Source of the DNA: Fredinandcohnia onubensis
GTDB taxonomy: Bacteria; Bacillota; Bacilli; Bacillales; Bacillaceae_L
Assembly: GCF_002734285.1 (NCBI RefSeq)
Contig: NZ_NSEA01000009.1
Coordinates: forward strand, 200,265 to 264,264
Direction: 5' to 3'
DNA: 64,000 bases
Shown here: in pieces, positions 8,453 to 17,369 of the stretch
Position numbering within the stretch: the first letter of the stretch is position 1
Layout: every line of letters starts with the position of its first letter
Notes under the pieces: generated by a model
Told to the model about the DNA's origin: nothing
Seen by the model: only the letters and a program-made list of their open reading frames with translations
Databases searched by the model: none
Program-made: the position numbers and the translations under genes

Positions 8453-10009
8453 TTGTCTACATTTAAAAATCCAATAATCCCAGGATTTTATCCAGATCCG
8501 TCTATATGTCGAGTAGATGATGATTATTACTTAGTCACATCTACATTTGAATACTTTCCTGGTATACCCATCTTTCATAGCAAAGATTTGGTAAACTGGA
8601 GGCAAATCGGGCATGTGCTCACCAGACCAAGTCAACTGAATCTTGATGGAACACCGAATTCAAAGGGAATCTATGCAGCAACAATACGTTACCATGAGGG
8701 TGTCTTCTATGTCATTACAACTTTCGTAGAAAGTCAAACAGGTGCAAGAAGAAACTTTTTTGTAACGGCTGAAAATCCTGAAGGCCCTTGGTCTGATCCA
8801 CATTGGTTAGAGGAATGCCCTGGTATTGATACATCATTGTTTTTTGATGATGATGGAAAAGTATATGTGACAGCAAATCGACGACCTCCAGGAGGGCAGC
8901 TTTACCCAAAACATATGGAAATCTGGTTGCAGGAACTAGACCTGGAAACAAAGCAATTGACCGGTGATAAATACAGTCTTTGGGATGGGGCTTTAAAGAA
9001 TGTTCATGCTCAGGAAGCACCACATATATATAAGGTCGATGGCATGTATTATTTAATTATTGCAGAAGGTGGCACCGGTTTTACTCATTCCATTACGGTC
9101 GCTCGAAGCGAATCCGTTATGGGTCCGTATGAAGGTGCTAAAACGAATCCGATATTGACACATCGGCATTTAGGAAGAGAATACCCGATTTCCAATGTGG
9201 GTCACGGTGATATCGTGGATACAAACAATGGTGAATGGTGGATGGTTTGTCTAGGTTCACGTCCATACGGTGGTGAATATCGAAACCTGGGTAGGGAGTC
9301 CTTCCTCGTTCCACTCAAATGGGAGGAAGGGTGGCCTGTCGTCAATCCAGGAAAAGGTATTGTTGAGATGGAAGGAACTAAACCTAATTTAGAGGAGAAA
9401 AGATGGCCAACCGCACCTGCTTGTGACCATTTTGATTTACCTGAACTACGGATGCAATGGAATTTTATCCGTACACCACGAGGTGACTTTTGGTCGTTAA
9501 AGGAACGACCAGGCTATTTGCGAATACGATTGAAGGCTGAGACGATCACGGAACCTGTCAATCCTGCTTTTGTTGGCCTTAGACAGCGCCATATCAATTT
9601 TGCAGCTCGAACAAAAATGGAATTCTCACCAAACAATAAATATGAAGCCGCAGGACTTGTATTGTTACAAAATTCTGATTTTCATTACCGATTAGAATAC
9701 ACACAATCTGAGATCAAACTGCTAAAGAGAGAAGCCGGTCATGAAGAAATTCTTGCGACATGTCCTTACGAACAAAAAGAAGTTTATTTAAAAGTTGAGG
9801 CATATGGACAGTCTTACCACTTTTATGTAGCAAAAGAGCCAGAACAGTGGCAAGTCATAAAAGAAGATGTGGATGGAAGAATTTTAAGCACAGATGTTGC
9901 AGGCGGTTTTACAGGTGCTTATTTAGGAATGTATGCAAGTTCAAATGGTACTGAGTCGTTAAACCATGCTGATTTTGATTATTTTGAGTACATCGGTTTA
10001 GATCAATGA
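8453..10009 (+). CDS. Glycoside hydrolase family 43, XynB-like (subfamily 11 type)
   Basis: A 518-residue paralogue of the preceding enzyme, closer to B. subtilis XynB beta-xylosidase. It starts at TTG with AAAGGGGAG eight nt upstream. Catalytic positions are the Asp in GFYPDPSICR (about residue 14), the Asp in GIDTSLFFDDDG (about 123) and the Glu in HAQEAPHIY (about 190). The C-terminal beta-sandwich (about residues 320-515) matches the XynB-type domain that closes the active site. It is cytoplasmic. It probably releases xylose or arabinose from short oligosaccharides, possibly from xylogalacturonan (inference from the pectin context). It is the last gene of this strand block and is followed by a strong bidirectional terminator. 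Confidence 0.88.
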   Translation: MSTFKNPIIPGFYPDPSICRVDDDYYLVTSTFEYFPGIPIFHSKDLVNWRQIGHVLTRPSQLNLDGTPNSKGIYAATIRYHEGVFYVITTFVESQTGARRNFFVTAENPEGPWSDPHWLEECPGIDTSLFFDDDGKVYVTANRRPPGGQLYPKHMEIWLQELDLETKQLTGDKYSLWDGALKNVHAQEAPHIYKVDGMYYLIIAEGGTGFTHSITVARSESVMGPYEGAKTNPILTHRHLGREYPISNVGHGDIVDTNNGEWWMVCLGSRPYGGEYRNLGRESFLVPLKWEEGWPVVNPGKGIVEMEGTKPNLEEKRWPTAPACDHFDLPELRMQWNFIRTPRGDFWSLKERPGYLRIRLKAETITEPVNPAFVGLRQRHINFAARTKMEFSPNNKYEAAGLVLLQNSDFHYRLEYTQSEIKLLKREAGHEEILATCPYEQKEVYLKVEAYGQSYHFYVAKEPEQWQVIKEDVDGRILSTDVAGGFTGAYLGMYASSNGTESLNHADFDYFEYIGLDQ

Positions 10010-10013
10010 TGAA

Positions 10014-10044
10014 AAAATAAGCTCCCTATTTGGGAGCTTATTTT
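10014..10044. terminator. Bidirectional rho-independent terminator
   Basis: AAAATAAGCTCCC and GGGAGCTTATTTT form a 13-bp stem with a 5-nt loop and A/T runs on both sides. It lies between the convergent GH43 and pectinesterase genes and overlaps the pectinesterase stop codon. Confidence 0.85.
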
Positions 10045-10937
10045 GGTAACCACTGATCATTCGTATGGAAAATATTTTCTAAAGAGTATTTAGAAGCTTC
10101 CTCTTCACTTAATGATTTTGCCCAGCTAACTCTGTGTGGAGTATCACTTCCAGGACCCATGCTATTCCATTCGGAATACCGAGCTGTTTTTTCATTTTCT
10201 TCATTTCGCCAATTATCCCATCCAAGGGGATGAATATGCTGACCCATCCATGTATTGATAAAGACTGTATGGGCAAATGGGCGCCAAGGGCGTCCTAAGT
10301 ATACTTCAGAGGCATCCTTTGCTCCAGTTAGTTTGCAATCTTTGAAAACATACCCATATTCACTTTCCTTAGGAGTTGAAGCAGCGGTAATATAGCCTTT
10401 GCGAAGACTATGAATCGTACAATCCTCAAAAACAGCGACAGCAGAGCCAAAGATGAAATCTACATGTCCTTCAATATAGCATTCTGAGAAGTAATGCCTT
10501 CCCTTAGATGTGTAAAGAGTATCCTGATTTGCTAATAACCTAACATGGTTAAATGTACATTTATCTCCGGCTACATAAAGTGCAAGTGCCTGGCCGATAG
10601 CGTCACCATAACCGGCAACATTTTGAATCGTCAGATGTTTCAATTGGAATAAATCAGCAAACGCATGGAAAGTAGCTGTTTCAAATGTCCCAATTTCATT
10701 ACCATCTGAGTTCTTCATTCTAGCAAATTTACTTCCTGAAATAATCGTTTCGTATTCTCCAGCCCCAATGATGGTAATATTGGGTTTATTTTCAGGTACA
10801 GTAATGATTTCCTCGTAAAGACCTTCTTTTACATAAATGGTTACAGGTTCCAGTGGAAAGACCCGAACCGCGTCAATCGCGGCCTGGATCGTAGAATAAT
10901 CCCCATCTCCATGTTGAGAGACTACTAGTTTTTGCAT
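10038..10937 (-). CDS. pemA: Pectin methylesterase (carbohydrate esterase family 8), intracellular
   Basis: This enzyme de-esterifies methyl-galacturonate units. It is a right-handed beta-helix of 299 residues. CE8 motifs are visible: G-Q116-A-L, Q138-D139-T-L-Y, the catalytic D160 in DFIFGS, R216 in GRPWRP, and the WDNW motif further on. There is no signal peptide: the protein starts MQKLVVSQHGDGDYSTIQ, which is already the mature fold. It should therefore work on imported oligomers. AAAGGAGA precedes the ATG. It lies only 16 nt after the AraC-type regulator gene on the same strand, so the two are probably co-transcribed. Methanol release inside the cell is the expected side product. Confidence 0.92.
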   Translation of the reverse strand: MQKLVVSQHGDGDYSTIQAAIDAVRVFPLEPVTIYVKEGLYEEIITVPENKPNITIIGAGEYETIISGSKFARMKNSDGNEIGTFETATFHAFADLFQLKHLTIQNVAGYGDAIGQALALYVAGDKCTFNHVRLLANQDTLYTSKGRHYFSECYIEGHVDFIFGSAVAVFEDCTIHSLRKGYITAASTPKESEYGYVFKDCKLTGAKDASEVYLGRPWRPFAHTVFINTWMGQHIHPLGWDNWRNEENEKTARYSEWNSMGPGSDTPHRVSWAKSLSEEEASKYSLENIFHTNDQWLPK

Positions 10938-10953
10938 GGGTACATCTCCTTTT

Positions 10954-13257
10954 TTACGTAGCTCTTATTGACTCACGATATTTACCAGGTGTCGTTCCTT
11001 CAATTTTCTTAAAGGAGCGAATAAAGTTTTGAGAGTTATTAAAGTTAAGTCGATCTGAAATTTCTTTCACTGAAATATCAGTTTCAGCAAGCCATTTTTT
11101 GGCCATGTTTATCCGATACATGGATAAATATTCACTAAATGAAATGTTCATTTCTTTCCTGAAAATACTGCTTAAATAATTCGGATTGTAATGTAACCTA
11201 TTCGCAATCATATCGAGTGTAATATTGGATTCAAATTCCTCATGAATGATATGAACAATGTTTTCTGAAATGGTTTTGTACTGGGATTCAGCACGGTCAT
11301 CAATCTTTTGAAGTAGGGGATCAATGATAACCGTGATAAACCACTCTTTTACCTCTTCTCTTGATTTCAGTTCATAAATCTTTTCAAAAATTGAACGATT
11401 GTCTTCTAAATCTAATACATTGATTGCCAATGTGTGCATTAACTCAATTAAATCACTTAATAATCTAACTAATGAAATTTGGTATTGAATATGATTCAAA
11501 TCCTCAGAGAAAATTTCATCAATTAGCTCATTGAGTAAACGATAGACTTTGTCTTTGTCGTTCACTTTGATCGAATCAAATAATTCAGTTTCTAGTCGCT
11601 TAGGGAAGTATGTGTGTAACCCTTTTCCAATTTCAAGGTTTTCAAAGAAAATAATCGATTCAGTACCATATTTTAGTGTGTATTTGAGGGCTTCTAGGCT
11701 TTCTTTATAACCATTTCTCGTTTCAAGAACATCAATGAATGGTTCACTTACCCCAATACTAACAGGGACACTGTATTCCTCTTTAATTTTTTTCTGAATT
11801 TGTTCAGCAAGATCATTTACATATTGATTAAACTCATGCTTCGATTCAATGTTACTTAATAATAGGGTAACTTGAGTTTGTTTATTAACAATTGGTAGCA
11901 TTCGCTCATCATTCGGAATCATTTCTTCTACCAGTCCATTAATTACAAATAATAGAACGTCTTCTTCTTTTGGCTTATAGGAAGTCCCTTCAAGACTGTC
12001 GATTTGAACTGTCAGAACACTGAGCCATTTAAAATCTAAATTATAGCCAAAGTATTTCATTCTGCCTTCTAACTCTTCATCTGTAACATTTCCAGTTAAG
12101 AGTCGGTGCATGAAAAATTGTTTGAGTTGATTTATTTGGTTTGACAATGATTTTTCTAAAATATCATTTTGTTTCATCATGTCTTTTACATGGTTTTCAA
12201 TAAAAACAAATTCATTCTTATCTTTTCGTTCTTCTTTATTGGTTAATGAATGTAAAATTACATTTTGTAATTGTTTAATAGGTTGATAGATCAATCTACT
12301 ACCGAATAAAGCTAGTAATAATGAAACGCCGGCAATCAATAAGGTGATGGCAAGTGTTAGCCATCCGATGGATCTTGATTGGGCTGTTAGTTCACCAAGT
12401 TCAACGACAGAAACATAAGTCCAACCATTATAGAACGATTTTCGATAGGTAAAGAGATAATCTGTACTTTCAGATGCAATCGTAAATTGCCCGGTGTCTT
12501 CTTCAATGGAGGTATTTTCAGACAATACGTCTTTATATTCAAACGCTTGTCCTACATTTTTTGAATCGTTGTGTAAGACAACGGTTCCATTTTTGTCTAA
12601 AATATAAAATGTTTCTAAAGAGTTGTCCTTCTTTAAAATATCGCGAAAACTACATGTTGGTATATTCGCAATAATCATCCCTGTTTTATTAGAAGAAATC
12701 GCAGGTATTTTCTTAATTAGGTTCAAATTATAGCCGCAAGCACGGGAAGCCGCTTGTTTGTACAAAGGGTCCTTCGTGTTTTTTTCTAAAAGCCAGACAG
12801 AGCTTGTCTTTAGTGAAAGATACCGATCGTAGATTTCGTTCAGTTGTCCCTCAGATAATCGTTGAAGTCCATAATTATTAACAAGCCAGTTATTTTGAAA
12901 ACTAATCAGAGCAACATCAGTAAGACGTGTATCGAATGTTTGCTGATGACTTAAATCGTCCCTTAACTGGTTATATAGCTGGAATTGTCTTGTTGTAAGC
13001 GGTTCCCTTAATGATTCAATAATTTTTGATGAAGCTGCTAACTGTGTCAGGGATTGGTCCACTGACTTAATAACCTGCTCGACATTTGTTTGGATTTGGT
13101 ACACACTATGTTCTTTTTCTTTTGCAACATAATTCTCCACAACAGAGGTTGAGCGAAGGAATGAAAATATTCCGACAATAATGACTGGTATAATGGCCAA
13201 AATACTTACAAATAAAATCATCCTATGGAAGAAGCTTCCTGGTAGCTTAAGTTTCAT
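10954..13257 (-). CDS. Membrane-bound AraC-family transcriptional regulator (YesS/YtdP-like)
   Basis: A 767-residue one-component sensor. A first membrane helix is at about residues 12-33. An extracytoplasmic Cache-like sensor domain covers about residues 34-295, and a second membrane helix about 297-318. A cytoplasmic linker follows, and the C-terminus (about residues 665-763) carries two helix-turn-helix units (ITLDMIANRLHYN and ISVKEISDRLNFN) ending in TPGKYRE. This architecture is known from B. subtilis YesS and YtdP in pectin and rhamnogalacturonan operons. It most likely activates the divergent yteR operon and its own operon with pemA. The extracellular ligand is not known. The promoter region of about 300 bp between it and yteR contains two cre-like sites. 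Confidence 0.88.
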   Translation of the reverse strand: MKLKLPGSFFHRMILFVSILAIIPVIIVGIFSFLRSTSVVENYVAKEKEHSVYQIQTNVEQVIKSVDQSLTQLAASSKIIESLREPLTTRQFQLYNQLRDDLSHQQTFDTRLTDVALISFQNNWLVNNYGLQRLSEGQLNEIYDRYLSLKTSSVWLLEKNTKDPLYKQAASRACGYNLNLIKKIPAISSNKTGMIIANIPTCSFRDILKKDNSLETFYILDKNGTVVLHNDSKNVGQAFEYKDVLSENTSIEEDTGQFTIASESTDYLFTYRKSFYNGWTYVSVVELGELTAQSRSIGWLTLAITLLIAGVSLLLALFGSRLIYQPIKQLQNVILHSLTNKEERKDKNEFVFIENHVKDMMKQNDILEKSLSNQINQLKQFFMHRLLTGNVTDEELEGRMKYFGYNLDFKWLSVLTVQIDSLEGTSYKPKEEDVLLFVINGLVEEMIPNDERMLPIVNKQTQVTLLLSNIESKHEFNQYVNDLAEQIQKKIKEEYSVPVSIGVSEPFIDVLETRNGYKESLEALKYTLKYGTESIIFFENLEIGKGLHTYFPKRLETELFDSIKVNDKDKVYRLLNELIDEIFSEDLNHIQYQISLVRLLSDLIELMHTLAINVLDLEDNRSIFEKIYELKSREEVKEWFITVIIDPLLQKIDDRAESQYKTISENIVHIIHEEFESNITLDMIANRLHYNPNYLSSIFRKEMNISFSEYLSMYRINMAKKWLAETDISVKEISDRLNFNNSQNFIRSFKKIEGTTPGKYRESIRAT

Positions 13258-13344
13258 GTAATCACTCCAAATCTATTCAAATGTGAGGGGATGATTATTA
13301 AGTTTGTAATATCCCTGTAATATTCGAATGTCTATTTATTATAA

Positions 13345-13359
13345 ATGTAAGCGCACATA
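13345..13359 (-). promoter_or_regulatory. cre-like site (CcpA) upstream of the AraC regulator gene
   Basis: ATGTAAGCGCACATA matches the cre consensus WTGNAANCGNWNNCW at 14 of 15 positions (T for C at position 14). It lies about 90 bp upstream of the regulator start, so glucose repression of the regulator/pemA operon is plausible. Confidence 0.5.
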
Positions 13360-13500
13360 ATTTGAATAATCATTTTGTTACATTGTGTTCATATTATTAG
13401 AACATTCCTTATAAGTTCAAGGGTACACTGACCTATTTAAAAGTAAATTAAATGATTATAGTTATTATTATAATAGTATCCTATCATAAAGGCAGGAGAG

Positions 13501-13515
13501 TTGTTACCGTTTTCA
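13501..13515 (+). promoter_or_regulatory. cre-like site upstream of yteR operon
   Basis: TTGTTACCGTTTTCA matches the cre consensus at 14 of 15 positions. It lies 39 bp before the yteR start and about 27 bp after the candidate -10 box, a position suited to roadblock repression. Its core TGTTACCGTTTT recurs on the minus strand at 1059-1071. Confidence 0.5.
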
Positions 13516-13553
13516 AATTTTACCTAATTCATTGTGAGGAAGGATGAATAATC

Positions 13554-14669
13554 TTGAATAACACGATAGTTGAAAAATCACCTTTATATTTTGCAAAAAA
13601 AATGTGTGACACGTTAATGACAAAGTTTACTCCAGAGGAGCTTCCACCGGGAGGACGTTGGCACTATCACCAAGGCGTATTTTTATGTGGAATGGATTTA
13701 GTATACAACATAACAGGTGAAGTCAAATATTTTGATTACTTAAAGGCATATGTTGATCACAATATCGATGAAGATGGAAACTTATTATTTGCTAGAGATG
13801 AGTTAGATTCAATCCAAGCAGGACTCTTATTATTCCCATTATATAAAGCTACTGGTCTTAAAAAATATAAAATAGCTGCTCAACGCTTACGTAATATTTT
13901 TACAACATTAAATCTTACAAGCGAAGGTGGATTCTGGCATAAGGATAAATACCCGTACCAAATGTGGCTAGATGGCTTATACATGGGTGGACCATTTGCG
14001 TTACACTATGCCAATGATTTCAATGAGTCGAATCTAATCGACATGGTCATTCATCAGGAAAACTTAATGAGAAAGCATACAAAGAGTGAAGCAACCGGTT
14101 TATATCATCACGGTTGGGACGAAAAGGCCGTACAGCCGTGGGCTCGTCCTGATGGAAAAGCTCCAGAGATTTGGGGTCGTGCACTTGGTTGGTATGGCTT
14201 AGCAGTCATAGACATGATTGATATATTACCAGAGGGACATCCACATAAAGAAGAGTGGATTGCATTCATTCAAGATTATGTTCGTGATGTCGTTAAATAT
14301 CAGGATGAAAAGACGGGCCTATGGTACCAAGTTGTGGACAAAGGAGACAATGAAGATAACTGGCTTGAGACATCAGCTTCCAGTCTATTCGTTTATGTCA
14401 TTGCCAAAGCTGTTTCTAAGAAATATGTGGGCGAGGAGTTTGCGAAATATGCAACAAAGGCATATGAAGGACTGCTCAAGTATAAAGTTCAAGAAACTGA
14501 AGAAGGCACTCTTATTATCGATGATATTGTAATCGGAACTTCAATTGGAGTATATGACTATTATATTAATCGTGAGCGTAGCCATAATGACTTACATGGT
14601 GCAGGTGCTTTTATCATGGCAAGTATGGAAATGGAAAAATTGCTTGCTGAACATCCGGGGGTTAAATAA
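13554..14669 (+). CDS. yteR: Unsaturated rhamnogalacturonyl hydrolase, GH105
   Basis: This enzyme removes the unsaturated galacturonyl residue left by rhamnogalacturonan lyases, releasing 5-keto-4-deoxyuronate and rhamnose. It has 371 residues (B. subtilis YteR has 373). Long stretches recall YteR: EELPPGGRWHYHQGVFLCG near residue 30, the general acid Asp in QMWLDGLYMGG (D140; D143 in YteR), HGWDEK and GLWYQVVDKGD. The fold is an (alpha/alpha)6 barrel and there is no signal peptide. Translation starts at TTG with GAGGAAGG about 11 nt upstream; ATG 13544 is out of frame and soon closed. It is the first gene of the seven-gene operon ending with uxaE. Confidence 0.95.
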   Translation: MNNTIVEKSPLYFAKKMCDTLMTKFTPEELPPGGRWHYHQGVFLCGMDLVYNITGEVKYFDYLKAYVDHNIDEDGNLLFARDELDSIQAGLLLFPLYKATGLKKYKIAAQRLRNIFTTLNLTSEGGFWHKDKYPYQMWLDGLYMGGPFALHYANDFNESNLIDMVIHQENLMRKHTKSEATGLYHHGWDEKAVQPWARPDGKAPEIWGRALGWYGLAVIDMIDILPEGHPHKEEWIAFIQDYVRDVVKYQDEKTGLWYQVVDKGDNEDNWLETSASSLFVYVIAKAVSKKYVGEEFAKYATKAYEGLLKYKVQETEEGTLIIDDIVIGTSIGVYDYYINRERSHNDLHGAGAFIMASMEMEKLLAEHPGVK

Positions 14670-14672
14670 TCA

Positions 14673-15968
14673 ATGAAAAAATATGCAGTTTGTGGATTGA
14701 GTAACAGAGCACTTAAAATGTTTATTCCACCATTAGTTGAAAAGTTTGCAAAACAAAGCGAGATTGTTGGTTTGCTAGACAGCGATGAATATCGTCTTGA
14801 ATTATGCAAGGAGAAATTTCCTGTATTAGCTCAAACACCGACTTACCTTCCAAATCAAATTGATCAAATGATTGAGGAGACAAAACCGGATTGTATTATT
14901 GTGGTAAGCCGTGACAACACACATATCGATTATATTTTAAAAGCACTTGAACATGATGTTGATGTCATCACAGAAAAACCAATGGTTACAACCGCTAAAG
15001 ATGCAAAAAGAGTAATTGAGGCAGAACAAAATAGTAAAGGTAAAGTGACTGTAGCATTTAATTATCGCTATAGTCCATACCATCGAAAGATCAAAGAACT
15101 CGTTTTAGAAGGTAAAATAGGAAGAGTGACTTCGGTTGACTTGAATTGGTATATCGACACATATCACGGGGCGAGCTATTTTAAACGCTGGAATCGGAAA
15201 AGGGAACTTTCTGGTGGACTTTCAATCCATAAATCAACACATCATTTTGATCTTGTAAATTGGTGGATTGATCAATATCCAGAAGAGGTTTTTGCACATG
15301 GAGCCTTACAATATTATGGGCCAAATGGAGAGCTTAACCCAGACCCAACTACAGATAACCGATATTGTGGTACGTGCCATGTAAAAGATAAATGTGATTA
15401 TTATCTAAGATGGAATCCTCGTGAATTTTCGGAAGCAATTGAAGATGATCACTTAAACATGGGGGATAAAAAAGAAAATAAATATACGGATTATCGACCA
15501 GATGCATGTATCTTTGATTCCGAGATAAATATTGAGGATACGTATACGGCTAGTGTAAAATACAACAAAGGTGCTCTATTAAGCTATTCTATTAACTTCT
15601 CTACACCATTTGAAGGCTATCGCTTAGCCATCAATGGTACAAAGGGAAGAATTGAAACACAAGAATTTCATGCACCAAGTCGGGTACCTTTCGAAGTGCC
15701 TGAGCAAACAATTGATTACTATCCTTTATTTGGCTCAAAAGAAATTATTCATGTTGTCCAAACTGCTGGTGGTCATGGCGGTGGAGATCCAGTGCTAATT
15801 CATGATCTTTATCAAGGCATTGATCCAAGACGCCAATATGAAATACTAGCAGGTGCCGAAGCTGGGGCTTACTCAATCGCACTTGGAGAAGCGGTTTGGA
15901 AATCAGTCGAAGAGAAGAAACCAATTTCCATTGAAGAATTACTAAAAAGTTATCAAGGACAACTATAA
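14673..15968 (+). CDS. Gfo/Idh/MocA-family oxidoreductase (YteT-like)
   Basis: An NAD(P)-dependent sugar or sugar-acid oxidoreductase of 431 residues. The N-terminal Rossmann domain (about 1-125) begins KKYAVCGLSNRA, a slightly unusual dinucleotide loop with Ser-Asn in place of the common G-x-G-x-x-G. It includes the family motif TEKPM at about residue 105. The C-terminal alpha/beta domain carries a CGTCHVKDKCDYY segment (about residues 231-243) whose Cys pattern suggests a small metal or structural site. Only 3 nt separate it from yteR. B. subtilis has a protein of this family (YteT) in the yte operon. The substrate is unknown; oxidation or reduction of a released sugar is likely. Confidence 0.85.
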   Translation: MKKYAVCGLSNRALKMFIPPLVEKFAKQSEIVGLLDSDEYRLELCKEKFPVLAQTPTYLPNQIDQMIEETKPDCIIVVSRDNTHIDYILKALEHDVDVITEKPMVTTAKDAKRVIEAEQNSKGKVTVAFNYRYSPYHRKIKELVLEGKIGRVTSVDLNWYIDTYHGASYFKRWNRKRELSGGLSIHKSTHHFDLVNWWIDQYPEEVFAHGALQYYGPNGELNPDPTTDNRYCGTCHVKDKCDYYLRWNPREFSEAIEDDHLNMGDKKENKYTDYRPDACIFDSEINIEDTYTASVKYNKGALLSYSINFSTPFEGYRLAINGTKGRIETQEFHAPSRVPFEVPEQTIDYYPLFGSKEIIHVVQTAGGHGGGDPVLIHDLYQGIDPRRQYEILAGAEAGAYSIALGEAVWKSVEEKKPISIEELLKSYQGQL

Positions 15969-15995
15969 GATAAACAATAGAAAGGGGAAAGACAT

Positions 15996-16658
15996 ATGCT
16001 AGGAGGATTGGACAGTCCATTTTACCGTTGGTGTGGGGCAATATCACGTTTGATTTATCTAAATATGTTATGGCTTCTATTTACAATAATGGGACTAGGT
16101 GTTGCAGGGTTTGTACCTGCAACTGTAGCGCTTTTTGCAGTAACTCGAAAGTGGATTATGGGAGATGAAGATATCCCTGTTTTTTCAACATTTTGGAGCG
16201 TATATAAAAAAGAATTTTTAAAATCCAACCTCCTAGGGCTTACCCTGTTCATAGCTGGATATATCTTATATGTCGATCTTGTATTTCTTCCAACCACAAG
16301 CATGTTTTTTATCGTGGTGAGGTACGCACTAATAGCAATTTGTTCAGTTTACATCGTAATTCTACTATATATATTCCCTATCTATGTACATTTTAATGGG
16401 AATATAAAATCGTATTTGAAAAATGCCGTCATGTACGGTCTATCCTACCCACTCGTTACTTTTGCGATGGTATTAGGGATTATCCTACTTTATATTGGAT
16501 TTACTTATGTCCCATCTCTCATACCTTTTCTTAGTGTAAGTATACTAGCCTATTTTATTATGTGGCTTGCGCTAAAAGTATTTGCAAGAATTGAAGAAAA
16601 AGTAAATGGGAAAGACGAAGTAAAATCAAATGAGAGAGAACCAAGTTTTAGTAAATAG
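15996..16658 (+). CDS. DUF624 membrane protein (YesL/YteU-like)
   Basis: A 220-residue integral membrane protein with about five hydrophobic segments. It has the family start (FYRWCGAISRLIYLNMLW) and the VPATVALFAVTRKWI motif after the first helix. YesL and YteU are its B. subtilis counterparts in rhamnogalacturonan operons; their role is unknown, though a helper role in the ABC importer has been suggested by context. AGAAAGGGG precedes the ATG. It overlaps no neighbour once rhgT is started at 16678. Confidence 0.85.
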   Translation: MLGGLDSPFYRWCGAISRLIYLNMLWLLFTIMGLGVAGFVPATVALFAVTRKWIMGDEDIPVFSTFWSVYKKEFLKSNLLGLTLFIAGYILYVDLVFLPTTSMFFIVVRYALIAICSVYIVILLYIFPIYVHFNGNIKSYLKNAVMYGLSYPLVTFAMVLGIILLYIGFTYVPSLIPFLSVSILAYFIMWLALKVFARIEEKVNGKDEVKSNEREPSFSK

Positions 16659-16677
16659 ACGAATTGAAGGTGTTTCA

Positions 16678-17355
16678 ATGAAAAACGTTCATATATATAT
16701 TGCCGGAGATTCAACAGTGTCTGATTGTCCACCTAACGAAGAACCACGTGCAGGATGGGGACAGGTAATCAACCAGTTTTTTTATGAAAATGTTATCATT
16801 CACAATTTCGCAATTGGTGGTCGAAGTTCAAAAAGTTTTATTGATGAAAAGAGGTTGGAAGCAATCCTAAACGAAATACAACCAAATGATTACCTCTTTA
16901 TTCAATTTGGGCATAACGATCAAAAACAGGATCATCGAAGAACAGAACCTTATTCAACCTACCAAGACTATTTGAGTCAATATATCGAAGGCGCAAGAGC
17001 GAAAAAGGCCATCCCGATTTTAGTAACTTCGATGCATCGAAGAACCTTCGACGAAAACGGAAAAATAATGAATAGTTTAGGAGAATATCCGGAAGCGATG
17101 ATCGCCCTTGCAAAGGAAAAACATGTATCCCTCATCGATTTATGGAATGATTCGAAGAACTTATATGAATCTTTAGGTCCTGAAGAATGTAAAAATCTTT
17201 TTATATGGTTTGAGCCGGGTGAACATCGAAACTATCCTGATGGAATTAGTGATGATACGCATTTTCGAGAGGATGGGGCAAATAAAATTGCCGAAATTAT
17301 TGCCAAAGAAATTAAAAAAACAATCCCAGATTTAGCGATCTATCTAAAGGATTAA
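16678..17355 (+). CDS. rhgT: Rhamnogalacturonan acetylesterase, SGNH hydrolase
   Basis: This enzyme removes acetyl groups from rhamnogalacturonan oligomers. With ATG 16678 (GAAGG about 8 nt upstream) it has 225 residues, close to B. subtilis RhgT/YesT. The longer frame from 16630 overlaps the DUF624 gene and adds residues that do not fit the family. SGNH blocks are clear: nucleophile S12 in GDST, G48 in IGGRSSKSF, N80 in QFGHND and D192-x-x-H195 in DDTHF. There is no signal peptide, so it is cytoplasmic like the rest of this operon. It sits between the DUF624 gene and the TIM-barrel epimerase. Confidence 0.93.
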   Translation: MKNVHIYIAGDSTVSDCPPNEEPRAGWGQVINQFFYENVIIHNFAIGGRSSKSFIDEKRLEAILNEIQPNDYLFIQFGHNDQKQDHRRTEPYSTYQDYLSQYIEGARAKKAIPILVTSMHRRTFDENGKIMNSLGEYPEAMIALAKEKHVSLIDLWNDSKNLYESLGPEECKNLFIWFEPGEHRNYPDGISDDTHFREDGANKIAEIIAKEIKKTIPDLAIYLKD

Positions 17356-17369
17356 AGTGAGGTGTTCAT

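Larger units (their letters stand above)
13258..13553. promoter_or_regulatory. Divergent promoter region between the AraC regulator and the yteR operon
   Basis: This 296-bp AT-rich stretch holds no gene. It must contain promoters for both flanking operons. A good -10 box TATAAT lies at 13469-13474, but the sequence 17 nt upstream is not like TTGACA, which fits an activator-dependent promoter. Two cre-like sites are listed separately. Confidence 0.6.
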
